A stretch of 64,000 nucleotides of DNA. It comes from an uncultured Latescibacterota bacterium (lineage in GTDB: Bacteria; Latescibacterota; UBA2968; UBA8231). Made by a program: the position numbers and the translations under genes. The DNA is taken from NCBI GenBank assembly GCA_958295495.1, contig OY282352.1:1984001-2048000 (forward strand), given 5' to 3'. The notes below the pieces were generated by a model. The model had not been told where the DNA came from. It made no database searches and worked only from the letters and a program-made list of their open reading frames with translations. Shown here in pieces: positions 34,774-43,165 of the stretch; within the stretch, counting starts at the first letter, position 1; each line of letters opens with the position of its first letter.

Positions 34774-35612
34774 GGAATCTGCTCAATAGCCCTTTTTTGC
34801 GGTCCTTGGGGACGGGGCCTCTGCGGCCAGACGATCTGCCGCCGCTCGGGCGTCAGGCGCGCCAACAGCTCGTCCGAGGGATGGTAGCCGTGGCGGAAGT
34901 TGCCCCAGGACGGCCCGTAGCGATAGACGAAAATCCGGCGAGTGCCCTCGTTTTTGCGCCGGGCCGAGCCGTGCGAGAGGCCATCGACGAAGAGCAGGGC
35001 GTCGCCCTTGGCCATAAAGCACTCGACCGCGCCGGCGATGCCCTCGACGGTGGAGCCTTCGGGCCTCATGTGATGCCGGTCTAAGTGGGGGTGCTTGAAA
35101 TTGGACTTGTGGCTGCCGGGGATCAGCATGGTGCCGCCGTCGCCCGGGCCGATGTCCGTGAGAGCTACGAGGACGTTGATTTGGCCGCAGATGTAGCGTC
35201 CGCCGTGGTAGCGGAATTGGTTGCGCATGATGGGCGGGTAGCCGCCAGAGTGCAGGCCGATAGCCTCCCCGGGCTGGCGGAAGTTGGCAAAGTTTTCGTC
35301 GATGAAAAGCGGCCCGTGTGCGTAGTCGAACGTGCCCTCGCCGCCGACGAAGTGCTTCACTTTTTCGATCCACGCGGGATGGTTGATCATCCGCTCAAAA
35401 GGCTCGCCCGCCTCATAGATTTGCTGCAAGTTGAGGCCGTCAACCGCGCCGTAAGTGTGGGCGTGGATGTGGCCATACCAGTCGCCCGGCTCTAACGGCG
35501 GGATGGCGTCGAGGCAATCGTTGAGGTCTTTGACTTCATCGCCGGTAAGTACCCTCTCTAAATGCAGGTAGCCGCGCAAGTCGAAGAGATAATTTTCGAG
35601 ATCGGTGACCAT
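34770..35612 (-). CDS. PhyH-family protein with His-x-Gly in place of His-x-Asp
   Basis: A 280-aa protein; GAGGG before the ATG at 35612 decides the start. The fold is clearly PhyH: FDLRGYLHLERVL at the start, GDGGTMLIPGSHKSNF, and a distal His at 214 (GLSHGSARRKN) with Arg 225/226 for 2-oxoglutarate. At the first ligand position the sequence is GLHSGGYPP (H121, S122, G123), so the carboxylate ligand is replaced by Gly. In known Fe/2-oxoglutarate enzymes HxG or HxA occurs in halogenases (WelO5, SyrB2), where chloride takes the open site. Some residue elsewhere could also supply the ligand. It is coupled to rmlA by a 4-nt overlap. Confidence 0.85.
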   Translation of the reverse strand: MVTDLENYLFDLRGYLHLERVLTGDEVKDLNDCLDAIPPLEPGDWYGHIHAHTYGAVDGLNLQQIYEAGEPFERMINHPAWIEKVKHFVGGEGTFDYAHGPLFIDENFANFRQPGEAIGLHSGGYPPIMRNQFRYHGGRYICGQINVLVALTDIGPGDGGTMLIPGSHKSNFKHPHLDRHHMRPEGSTVEGIAGAVECFMAKGDALLFVDGLSHGSARRKNEGTRRIFVYRYGPSWGNFRHGYHPSDELLARLTPERRQIVWPQRPRPQGPQKRAIEQIP

Positions 35613-35650
35613 AGGTCCCTCAGCGTTGGACGGGATTGCCCCAGGAGCCC

Positions 35651-35852
35651 TCAATATGTGGTAAAAGGCTCGCCGCCGGTGATTGTGGCCCCCCCGGACG
35701 CGCAAGGCTCGGCGATGCCCTGCAAACCTTCGTCGGTTTCGATGATGCAAATCGAGCAGTCGGCCTTGGACACGTGGAAAGTGGCACTGTACCACTGGTG
35801 CTCAGGCTCGTGGGCGCGCGAGCGAAAGTGTGCGAATATCGGTGATTTTCAT
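35651..35852 (-). pseudogene. N-terminal remnant of a mandelate racemase/muconate lactonizing enzyme-like gene
   Basis: On the minus strand TAGGAG precedes an ATG at 35852 reading MKITDIRTLSLARP. After a one-base frame change it continues HEPEHQWYSATFHV, SICIIETDEGLQGIAEPC and ASGGATITGG. This is the N-terminal capping domain of enolase-superfamily sugar-acid dehydratases. The barrel with the active site is absent. The rest of the 35613-36026 gap holds only the ribosome sites of the flanking genes. Confidence 0.6.
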
Positions 35853-36026
35853 CAGGCTCCTAGGACGAAAATCCAATTATGGGTGCTTAAAATTTGTGTT
35901 GCTTCACGGGCCTGTATTAAAGGGCCACTTACTTTTCGCGTCAACACCGCCTCGGCGGAGACCTTCCCTTGTCGCCCGCAGGGTGCTCCCGTATCTTGAG
36001 GCCACTTTCCAACCAAGGAGAAGCCG

Positions 36027-36908
36027 ATGATCGAACATCCCTATCAGAATTTGAGCGGAGGACGCTGGCTAGTCGGCAACCTGCACGCGCACACCACCGC
36101 CAGCGACGGCGAGCGCGATCACCAAGCGGTAATCGACGATTATGCCGGCCGCGGCTATGGCTTTTTGGCGATCTCCGATCACGACACCTATACGTCCTTG
36201 GCAGACTGCGAGCAATACGATGCCCAAGGGATGATCTTGGTGCCGGGCAATGAGATTACAGCCAACGGCCCGCACGTTTTGCACGTAGGGGCCGCAGCGT
36301 GGGTCGCTCCCCATGCGGACCGGCAGCAGGTAATTGACGAGGCCAACGAAGCGGGCGGCGGTTTCGTCCTTTTCAACCACCCCAACTGGCGCGGCCATTT
36401 CAACCACTGTCCGCAGGAGCTTTTGCAGGCCTGCGAGGGCTACGTGGGCTTGGAGATATACAACGGCGTGATCAGCCGCCTAGAGGGCAGCCCCTACGCG
36501 ACAAATCGCTGGGACATGCTGCTGAGCGCGGGAAGACGCCTGTGGGGGTTTGCCCACGACGATAGCCACGCGGCCGAAGGCGATGTGGGGTTGGGGTGGA
36601 ATGTGGCCTATGTGGAGGAGGAAACGGCCAGCGGCGTGGTGGAGGCCCTGCGCGCTGGTCGCTTTTACGCATCGACGGGAGTCGAGATCAACCAGATCCA
36701 AGTCGAGGGAAACAGGATCTGGATTGAGACGGAGAATGCGGCGCGGATCGTGGCCTTGCGCGCCGGCGCGAAGCGGATAGCCGTGGCCGATGGGCGGGAA
36801 ATTGAGGTGGAAGTGCCGGCGCGGGCGGGATACGTGCGCTTTGAGTGTTGGGGGGCCGGAGAGGCGTTTGCTTGGACGCAGCCGTTTTTTGGTGAGGAGG
36901 GCGAATAA
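36027..36908 (+). CDS. PHP-domain metal-dependent phosphoesterase-like protein
   Basis: A 293-aa protein with AAGGAG before the ATG. PHP metal motifs appear in order: NLHAHTTASDGE (HxH, residues 20-22), ISDHDTYT (DH), VLVPGNEITA with a Glu, HVLHVG, LFNHPNWRG, and FAHDDSHA (the final DxH). PHP proteins use two or three metals to hydrolyse phosphoesters. The last 80 residues look like a small beta domain. It is followed after one base by a 2-hydroxyacid dehydrogenase gene. Substrate unknown. Confidence 0.88.
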   Translation: MIEHPYQNLSGGRWLVGNLHAHTTASDGERDHQAVIDDYAGRGYGFLAISDHDTYTSLADCEQYDAQGMILVPGNEITANGPHVLHVGAAAWVAPHADRQQVIDEANEAGGGFVLFNHPNWRGHFNHCPQELLQACEGYVGLEIYNGVISRLEGSPYATNRWDMLLSAGRRLWGFAHDDSHAAEGDVGLGWNVAYVEEETASGVVEALRAGRFYASTGVEINQIQVEGNRIWIETENAARIVALRAGAKRIAVADGREIEVEVPARAGYVRFECWGAGEAFAWTQPFFGEEGE

Positions 36909-36909
36909 C

Positions 36910-37920
36910 ATGGGCGATTTGATCGTCGTTCATCCAGATTTTGACGGAGTTTGGCCCTTTGCCGCCGACCATTTCCGCACCCTGTGGCCCGAAGCGGACT
37001 TTGTGCGTCTAGCGCACGGAGACGAGCGGCCCTTGGGCGAGGTGATTGAGGATCCGAGCCGGGTGACGCGGTTGGCGGCGCTAGGGGTGCCGGTGCGCCC
37101 GACGTGCCTGCGGCTTTTTACGGCCTTGCAGGAAGCAACCTTTCAGGGGTCTTATGGCCGGCGGCTAGGCGAGGACTGTGGCGAGTATCTGGCCGAGGCC
37201 GGCGTCGCCGTTTACGACCATCCGAGCGAGGGGTTTTGGTCGCAGACCGTGGCGGAATTTGGCTTGGCATTGACGCTGTGCGGGCTGCGGCGGATTCCGC
37301 AGTTGCACCGAGCGATCATCCAAAGCCAAGCCCCTTGGGACTACGAGCCGCCCGAGGGCGAGGGCCGGCCCGGGGCACGAGGTCACCAGTTTGGCGACGA
37401 CCCTGCCTTTGCCAACGGCACGCTTTGCGGCAAACGGGTGCGGATCGTCGGGGCCGGCAATATCGCCAGCCGCTACGCCAGCTTCGCCGCGATGCTGGGA
37501 GCCGATGTGGCGGCTTGGGATCCGTTTGCCGCGGAGCCGTGCTTTCACCGGGCCGGATCGCGCCGAGTGTACCATCTGGAGCAGCTAGTCGCCGATGCCG
37601 AAGTGTTCGCGCCCATGGTGCCGCTCACGGAGTCAACGCGCGGCTTGGTCGAGGCTGGGCACATCGACGCGCTGCCCAAGGGCTGTCTGGTGGTGCTGGT
37701 GACCAGGGCCAAAATCTGCGATACCGCAGCAATCCGGCGCCGAGTGATGGCCGACGAACTGAGCCTTGCGGCGGACGTGTGGGACCAAGAGCCGCTGCCC
37801 TTAGACGACCCGCTGCTGGGGCGGCACAACGTGGTCCACACGCCGCACAACGCCGGACGCACGATTGACGCGAACGAGGCGTGGGCAGAGAAATTGGCGG
37901 TGCAGTTCAGGCCGCGTTAA
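36910..37920 (+). CDS. D-isomer-specific 2-hydroxyacid dehydrogenase (divergent)
   Basis: A 336-aa protein starting at ATG 36910 one base after the PHP stop, with GGAGG upstream. Its Rossmann loop is VRIVGAGNIASRYASF (GxGxxA rather than GxGxxG). The catalytic Arg lies in LVTRAKICD, the Glu in DVWDQEPLP and the His in HTPHNAGRT. The N-terminal domain is unlike that of the paralogue at 3.7 kb. It is predicted to oxidise or reduce a 2-hydroxy acid with NAD(P). The context (PHP protein, transketolase-like enzyme) suggests sugar-acid or phosphosugar turnover. Confidence 0.85.
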   Translation: MGDLIVVHPDFDGVWPFAADHFRTLWPEADFVRLAHGDERPLGEVIEDPSRVTRLAALGVPVRPTCLRLFTALQEATFQGSYGRRLGEDCGEYLAEAGVAVYDHPSEGFWSQTVAEFGLALTLCGLRRIPQLHRAIIQSQAPWDYEPPEGEGRPGARGHQFGDDPAFANGTLCGKRVRIVGAGNIASRYASFAAMLGADVAAWDPFAAEPCFHRAGSRRVYHLEQLVADAEVFAPMVPLTESTRGLVEAGHIDALPKGCLVVLVTRAKICDTAAIRRRVMADELSLAADVWDQEPLPLDDPLLGRHNVVHTPHNAGRTIDANEAWAEKLAVQFRPR

Positions 37921-37997
37921 TTGCCCGCTTTTGGTGCTGGGTTTATACTTTTACTGTCCTTTACTCAACTGAAAATACGCACTTAGGGGAGTTCCAC

Positions 37998-40235
37998 ATG
38001 CGGGGGATCGAAGCGGCGCAAGCAGGCCAACGGCGGCGCAACAAAGAGCTGTTGGGCGGAGTGCGCTACCTAGGCGAGAAGGTGCATTCCGAGGTCTTGC
38101 CGCTCACAGTGGATATCGGCAAACAACAAGCGCTGTGCCAAGAGCAAGTCGCCGCCTTGGAGGGCTTGCAGATTGAAGCGGCCGAGATCGCGATCCGCTC
38201 GCTGGCCTCGCTGGCCGAGATCGGCGAGTTGGACCACCTCGGCGGCGGCTTGGAGTTGATTCCGTCGCTCTTGCTGACCTTGGCTATCAGCGACTACGAA
38301 CGCATCGAATATACCATTGAACACGCCCACACCTCCGTGGGCTACTACGCGGCATTGGCGGTGCTGGGCTTTGTCGATGAGGAGATCGTCGTCGAGGGTT
38401 TTCGCCGCGGACTCGACGTTCCCGGGCACGTGTCTTGGCTGCCGGGCGGCACCCAACTCAACGGCGGGCGCTTGGGGGTGATGATCCCGGTGGCGGTGGG
38501 CCAAGCCCTCGGCAAGCGGGCCAAGCTCGGCAAGGATAGCTGGGTGATCTGCCACTGTGGCGACGCCGGCTACATTTCGGGCCAAGCCCTCAACGGCTTC
38601 AACGGCGCAGCCGTACACGGGGCACCGATCACCTTTGTCATGCACCGCAACGGCATCCAGCTTTCGGGCGCAACTGAGGGCATTATGGACAAGGACCCGC
38701 GTCCTATCGTCGCGGCGCTGGGCGTGGAAATCATCGAGATCGAGACCCTGCACGACGCCGAGACGCTCTACGAGACCTACCTCAAGGGCTACGAACTGGC
38801 GCAGCAGGGCCAGCCGGTGCTGATCTATCCCACGGGAACGCACGAGCGCCTCGGCGACTTTGGCGAGCGCTTGGGCATTGGTTCCGAGGTCGCAATTTTT
38901 GCCGCCGAGCACGGCGTTGAGTTGAGTGCCCGCATCTGGATCCCCGGCTCGCTGATGAGTTACCGCGACCTAGTGCCGATGCTCGAGTGCATCTTCTTGG
39001 TCAACAAGCTACCCGGCGGCGAAGGACATCACGACGGCCACATGAAGGGCCGCGACGCCGCGCAAGTGCTGAGCAACCCGATGTTCGAGAAAACATCGGC
39101 GGCGTGCCAAGCCCTAGCGACGCTGCGCCAAGCCGAGAAGCGCCAAGTCGAGACTCGAGCCAGACCCGCCCCCGGCAGCCGCAATTTGGTCCTGCCCGAA
39201 AGCATCAAGAAAGAGGTCAGCCTGCCCGCGGTGGGTACAAGCGAAAGCCCGCGCGCCGGCTCCGAGGCCGGGTACGCGGCCGTGGCCGCGCACTTTCCCG
39301 ACGACGTCTTCGTCGTTAGCTGCGACCTCGACCCCTCGACCAAGCTGGCGAAGGCGCGCGGGTTCTTGGCCGCCGATCACCAATTCGAGATGAGCATTGA
39401 GGAGCAAGCCGCCTGTCTGATCACCGATGGGTTGGCGATGCGCGGGCCGGGTCCGCAGCTCAATGTGGTATCGACGTTTGCCGCCTTTTACGAGGGCATT
39501 GCCCGCGAGGGCTTTGACGTCTGGCGTTACCAGCGCAACCTCACCGGCGTCAACGAGGGCCTCAACGTCGCCTTCCACGTCTCGCACGTGGGAGCCTGCA
39601 CCGGGCGCGATCACTTTTCGGGTTGGGGCTTGGAGTGGATCAACGTCGGCTTGAGCTATTTGCCCTATCTGCACCGCTTCTACGGGCCAGCCGATGCGCG
39701 GGCGGCGTTTTTGGCTGTCTGCGATATGGCGGCGCACTACGGAGGGCACATCATCGGCATCCCGCGCGACTCCCTGCCCATCCTCGAAAGACAAGACGGG
39801 TCCGGGCCGCTGTGGGAAGCGGGCGACGCTTGGGAGCCAGTGACCGCCTATCGCACATACCCCGGGGCTGAGCGGGCGATCTTAGCTTTTGGCGCGCCGG
39901 CTTTTCTCGCTGGCGAGGCGGCCGAGCAGCTTGAGGGCGCGGTGGATGTGCATATAATCAATGGGCTACCGCTGCCCGCCGGCACCCTCGAAAAGCTCGT
40001 AAGCCGCTATCCCAAAGGCTTAGTGACCATAGAAGACGGCCTGATCGGCGCGGCTAATGTCGGCCTACGCGGCTTCGCTGGGCTGGTGGCGGGCGTCGCT
40101 GGCGACCTCGGGATTCCGGCGGCGCACTTAGGCATTACCGACCCGACGACGGCCCCGTCCGAAGGCCATCTAGAGACGTGGGCGCACTTGGGCATTACGA
40201 CCGAGGCACTCGTCGCCGCCGTGAGCGGGCTGTAG
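37998..40235 (+). CDS. Transketolase-like thiamine-diphosphate enzyme
   Basis: A 745-aa protein; GGGGA before the ATG at 37998 is the best start. The N-terminal domain binds thiamine diphosphate: HVSWLPGGTQLNGGRLG and VICHCGDAGYISGQALNGFNG (GDG motif changed to GDA), with the Asn in HRNGIQLSG. The middle domain has the catalytic Glu in MSIEEQAACL and the His/Arg-rich SHVGACTGRDHFSGWG. The C-terminal domain is the usual regulatory fold. A segment at about 290-370 (VLVNKLPGGEGHHDGHMKGRDA-like, around 39000-39060) is not standard. It probably moves a two-carbon ketol unit, but the acceptor is unclear. Confidence 0.82.
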   Translation: MRGIEAAQAGQRRRNKELLGGVRYLGEKVHSEVLPLTVDIGKQQALCQEQVAALEGLQIEAAEIAIRSLASLAEIGELDHLGGGLELIPSLLLTLAISDYERIEYTIEHAHTSVGYYAALAVLGFVDEEIVVEGFRRGLDVPGHVSWLPGGTQLNGGRLGVMIPVAVGQALGKRAKLGKDSWVICHCGDAGYISGQALNGFNGAAVHGAPITFVMHRNGIQLSGATEGIMDKDPRPIVAALGVEIIEIETLHDAETLYETYLKGYELAQQGQPVLIYPTGTHERLGDFGERLGIGSEVAIFAAEHGVELSARIWIPGSLMSYRDLVPMLECIFLVNKLPGGEGHHDGHMKGRDAAQVLSNPMFEKTSAACQALATLRQAEKRQVETRARPAPGSRNLVLPESIKKEVSLPAVGTSESPRAGSEAGYAAVAAHFPDDVFVVSCDLDPSTKLAKARGFLAADHQFEMSIEEQAACLITDGLAMRGPGPQLNVVSTFAAFYEGIAREGFDVWRYQRNLTGVNEGLNVAFHVSHVGACTGRDHFSGWGLEWINVGLSYLPYLHRFYGPADARAAFLAVCDMAAHYGGHIIGIPRDSLPILERQDGSGPLWEAGDAWEPVTAYRTYPGAERAILAFGAPAFLAGEAAEQLEGAVDVHIINGLPLPAGTLEKLVSRYPKGLVTIEDGLIGAANVGLRGFAGLVAGVAGDLGIPAAHLGITDPTTAPSEGHLETWAHLGITTEALVAAVSGL

Positions 40236-40274
40236 CGGAAATCGACAAACACACCAAGCAAAAAGGCATTAAAA

Positions 40275-40916
40275 ATGAAGCGGAGCGCACTACTAATCAT
40301 CGCACTTTGGGCTTTCGGCTGTGGAACCGGCGACCAAAGTGGGGAAGCAACCAAGGAGATCTTAATGGATCCTGCAGGCAAAGCTTTGAACGAGCAGGCA
40401 CCCGACGAATTCTCAGTGCGCTTGGAGACCAGCGTCGGCCCGGTGGTCATCCAAGTGACGCGCGCTTGGTCTCCGCACGGTGCCGATCGCTTCTACAACT
40501 TGGTCCGCAACGGTTTCTACGACGAGCAGCGCTTTTTCCGCGTGGTGCCCGGCTTTGTGGTGCAGTGGGGCCTGAGCGGCGACCCAAAGTTGAACATGGC
40601 TTGGCGCCAAGCCAATATCCTCGACGACCCGGTCAAGCAGAGCAATACGCGCGGACGGATCACGTACGCCAAAACCAACCAGCCCAATACGCGCACGACC
40701 CAGCTTTTTATCAATCTGGGAGCCAACGCCAACCTCGACGGCATGGGGTTTGCACCCTTCGGCGAGGTAGTGGAAGGTATGGAGGTGGTTGACCAGATCA
40801 ACGCCGAGTACGGCCAGCAACCGAGCCAAGGGCAGATCGCTGGGCGCGGCAACGCCTATCTCGAAGAAAACTTTCCCAACCTCGATTACATCGTCAAGGC
40901 CGAGATCATCGACTAA
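40275..40916 (+). CDS. Cyclophilin-type peptidyl-prolyl isomerase, lipoprotein
   Basis: A 213-aa protein with a lipoprotein signal (MKRSALLIIALWAFGC, Cys16) and a cyclophilin domain from about residue 45. RFYNLVRNGFYDEQRFFRVV and PGFVVQWG carry the catalytic Arg/Phe region. TTQLFINLGANANLDGMGFA and PFGEVVEGMEVVD complete the proline pocket. It speeds proline isomerisation during protein folding in the periplasm. The next gene starts one base after its stop. Confidence 0.93.
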   Translation: MKRSALLIIALWAFGCGTGDQSGEATKEILMDPAGKALNEQAPDEFSVRLETSVGPVVIQVTRAWSPHGADRFYNLVRNGFYDEQRFFRVVPGFVVQWGLSGDPKLNMAWRQANILDDPVKQSNTRGRITYAKTNQPNTRTTQLFINLGANANLDGMGFAPFGEVVEGMEVVDQINAEYGQQPSQGQIAGRGNAYLEENFPNLDYIVKAEIID

Positions 40917-40917
40917 G

Positions 40918-41814
40918 TTGACCGACGAGATCCGCAATGAGGCCGTCGGGCTAAAGGCCGGTGCCCTAGCCCTTGTGACCGCCGTGCTGTGGGGCGGCAA
41001 TCCGGTGGCGATCAAGATGGGTCTCGACGGGGTGCCGCCCGCGGCCATGGCTGGTTTGCGCTTCGCATTAGGTGCTCTGACCGTATGGGTCGGGGCACTT
41101 TTTGCTGGTATTCGGCTGTGCGCCCCCTCCAGCGAATGGAAGGGGTTGGGCGGCTTAGCGTTGCTTTTCGCGCTGCAAATATGGCTTTTGAACGCGGGCA
41201 CTCAATACACCACGGCCAGCCGCTCGGGGGTGGTGGTCAATATCTACCCCTTCTTCACGGCACTCTTCGCGCACTTGCTCGTCGGCGACCGCTTGGGCTT
41301 GGGTCGGTGGTTTGGCTTGGTCATTTCGTTTGCCGGCGTGGTGTTGCTGTTTGGGGAGTCGCTTTCATTGGCCGAGACGCGCTACCTGCTCGGCGACGCG
41401 ATGGTGGCCACCAGCGGCTTGTTGTTGGGTTTGCGGCAGGTGGTGATCAAGCGGCTGGTTCAGGGGCTCAACCCCTATCAAGTACTGTTCTGGCAGGCCG
41501 TGCTAAGCCTGCCGCTGTTCGCCGCTTGGAGCGCACTCTTAGAATCTGAGGCCGAGTACGTCCTAACCGGCCCGGTCGTCGCCGGCGTACTCTACCAAGG
41601 CATCGCCGTCGCCGGGCTGTGCTTTATCATCCTCGTCTTTCTGCTCCGACACCACTCGCCGGGGCGGTTGGGGGGCTTCAGCTTTGCCACGCCGGTGGTG
41701 GGCGTGTTGTTGAGTGCCTCGCTCTTGGGCGAGGCCATATCGCCCTATCTGCTGGCTAGCATGGGGTTGGTGGCGTTGGGGATCGTGGTTGCCAACTGGA
41801 TCGGGCGGGATTAG
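40918..41814 (+). CDS. EamA/DMT-family transporter
   Basis: A 298-aa membrane protein. The only start that fits is a TTG at 40918, one base after the cyclophilin stop; no ATG lies in frame before the first helix. Ten membrane segments form two EamA repeats (ALALVTAVLWGGNPVAIKMG; LLGDAMVATSGLLLGLRQVV). The family exports amino acids, nucleotides or other metabolites. Its stop overlaps that of the convergent XRE-ImmA gene by three bases. Confidence 0.88.
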   Translation: MTDEIRNEAVGLKAGALALVTAVLWGGNPVAIKMGLDGVPPAAMAGLRFALGALTVWVGALFAGIRLCAPSSEWKGLGGLALLFALQIWLLNAGTQYTTASRSGVVVNIYPFFTALFAHLLVGDRLGLGRWFGLVISFAGVVLLFGESLSLAETRYLLGDAMVATSGLLLGLRQVVIKRLVQGLNPYQVLFWQAVLSLPLFAAWSALLESEAEYVLTGPVVAGVLYQGIAVAGLCFIILVFLLRHHSPGRLGGFSFATPVVGVLLSASLLGEAISPYLLASMGLVALGIVVANWIGRD

Positions 41815-42917
41815 GGCAACCCTTGTATGTTGCAAGTGGGGCTAAACACTATTTCAATGTACCGTTCACCTAGGTATGCTCCCTTGGTCAGATAATAATT
41901 ACCGCCCCCACTCCCACCTTCCGTTTGCTCCTTTGACCATTGCCGTACCTTCCGTTCGTAATACTGTTGACTCATTCGTCCTTGGTCGAGAAGACGACGC
42001 ATAATGGTCTCGCGGCTAACGCAGTACAGACTAGCCCAATTTTCAATAGCGCGATCGTCAATAGAAACGCCAGCCAAATGCGTTTCAAAATCGTGGGAGG
42101 GTACCAGAAACTCAGCAGCAAATAGATTGCAGAGCACTTCTATACGCCTATCGTCGCCGGTCATATATGCAATGTAGTTATCCTGCCGAGTATCTATCCC
42201 ACCTGTGTGCATCAGAAGATGCGCCAGTTCGTGGAACAAGGTGAAAATCTGACGGGATTTAGCATTGTTGTTGTTGACGTAGATGATCGGAAAATCTAGA
42301 TCGTACAAGCAGAAACCAGAAAAAGGGCTATCGCCCGTATCTACCCTCTTGCTTCTAGGCGGATTGAAGGTGTCCTTGAAAATAAAAACTCCGCATTCCT
42401 CCAGCACATCCCGCCAATGCTTGAGAGCGTCCTCTGTATTTCTCCATGCCTGTTGTTGAGCGAGTTCAATGCCTAGATAGGTACGGACTTGCTGCGCCAT
42501 ATCGATAGCGGCAACAGAGGGAGCAAAATCAAGATCGTGCAATATCCTGCGTTTTGCCGGACTCACACCGCCATACAGTTCGGCAACATTAAGTTGTAGT
42601 ACTCTTGCCTTGCGGAGTAGGTAACGCATCCATGGCGGGATACGCAGCAACTCGTCCTCTGGCAAGGTGCGAAACTCTTGCTCTATGGTTTCCTCTTCCG
42701 GCACCTCGGGAAAAAAGAACAGTGCGATCGGACGTTTATAGATTTTGTATGCCAGCGTTTCCAACTGAATATATGTTGGAGACTCCTCGCCGCGTTCCCA
42801 AGTATCAACCTCTCTGACCTTCTTATTCATGCGCTGAGCCACTTCTTTCTGCGAGAGACCCAAGCTGATACGAGCCCAGCGCAAGACTTGGGGATTGGCA
42901 GAAATAGGCCCACTCAT
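41811..42917 (-). CDS. XRE-type regulator fused to ImmA/IrrE metallopeptidase domain
   Basis: A 368-aa protein; GGAGGTAA before the ATG at 42917 is decisive. Residues 5-60 are a helix-turn-helix of XRE type (LGLSQKEVAQRMNKKVREVD). From about 190 an ImmA/IrrE zinc peptidase has the HExxH motif in LFHELAHLLMHTGG and the third ligand region RIEVLCNLFAAEFLVP. Such fusions cleave repressors or act as antitoxin-like stress regulators. No partner toxin gene is seen beside it, since the downstream neighbour is convergent. It probably controls itself and the divergent helicase fusion. Confidence 0.9.
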   Translation of the reverse strand: MSGPISANPQVLRWARISLGLSQKEVAQRMNKKVREVDTWERGEESPTYIQLETLAYKIYKRPIALFFFPEVPEEETIEQEFRTLPEDELLRIPPWMRYLLRKARVLQLNVAELYGGVSPAKRRILHDLDFAPSVAAIDMAQQVRTYLGIELAQQQAWRNTEDALKHWRDVLEECGVFIFKDTFNPPRSKRVDTGDSPFSGFCLYDLDFPIIYVNNNNAKSRQIFTLFHELAHLLMHTGGIDTRQDNYIAYMTGDDRRIEVLCNLFAAEFLVPSHDFETHLAGVSIDDRAIENWASLYCVSRETIMRRLLDQGRMSQQYYERKVRQWSKEQTEGGSGGGNYYLTKGAYLGERYIEIVFSPTCNIQGLP

Positions 42918-43071
42918 ACTGTTACCTCCATCGTCACAGTGTCGTTGCCGAAAATTTCTACGAGCTTCACTAAGGTATCCTCCCGCGGCCAAAGCGACGG
43001 TTTCGTTGACGCTCTGGCAGATCAAATCATAGCCCTTGCCAGCAGGCATCGCCTAAGTCTGGCTGTCGGCT

Positions 43072-43093
43072 ATAGGATATTCTAGTATACTAT
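43072..43093. promoter_or_regulatory. Candidate operator in the divergent promoter region
   Basis: ATAGGATATTCTAGTATACT (plus AT) is an AT-rich imperfect palindrome, 8 of 11 base pairs, in the 248-base space between the XRE-ImmA gene and the EndoQ-UvrD gene. A dyad here is where an XRE autoregulator would bind. It could equally overlap the -10 box of the rightward gene. Confidence 0.35.
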
Positions 43094-43165
43094 GGCCCTG
43101 CAACGCGGGCAATCAGCGGATCGCTATTCCTCGCGACCTATTCTCCTCCAACGCAGAGACCAAAC

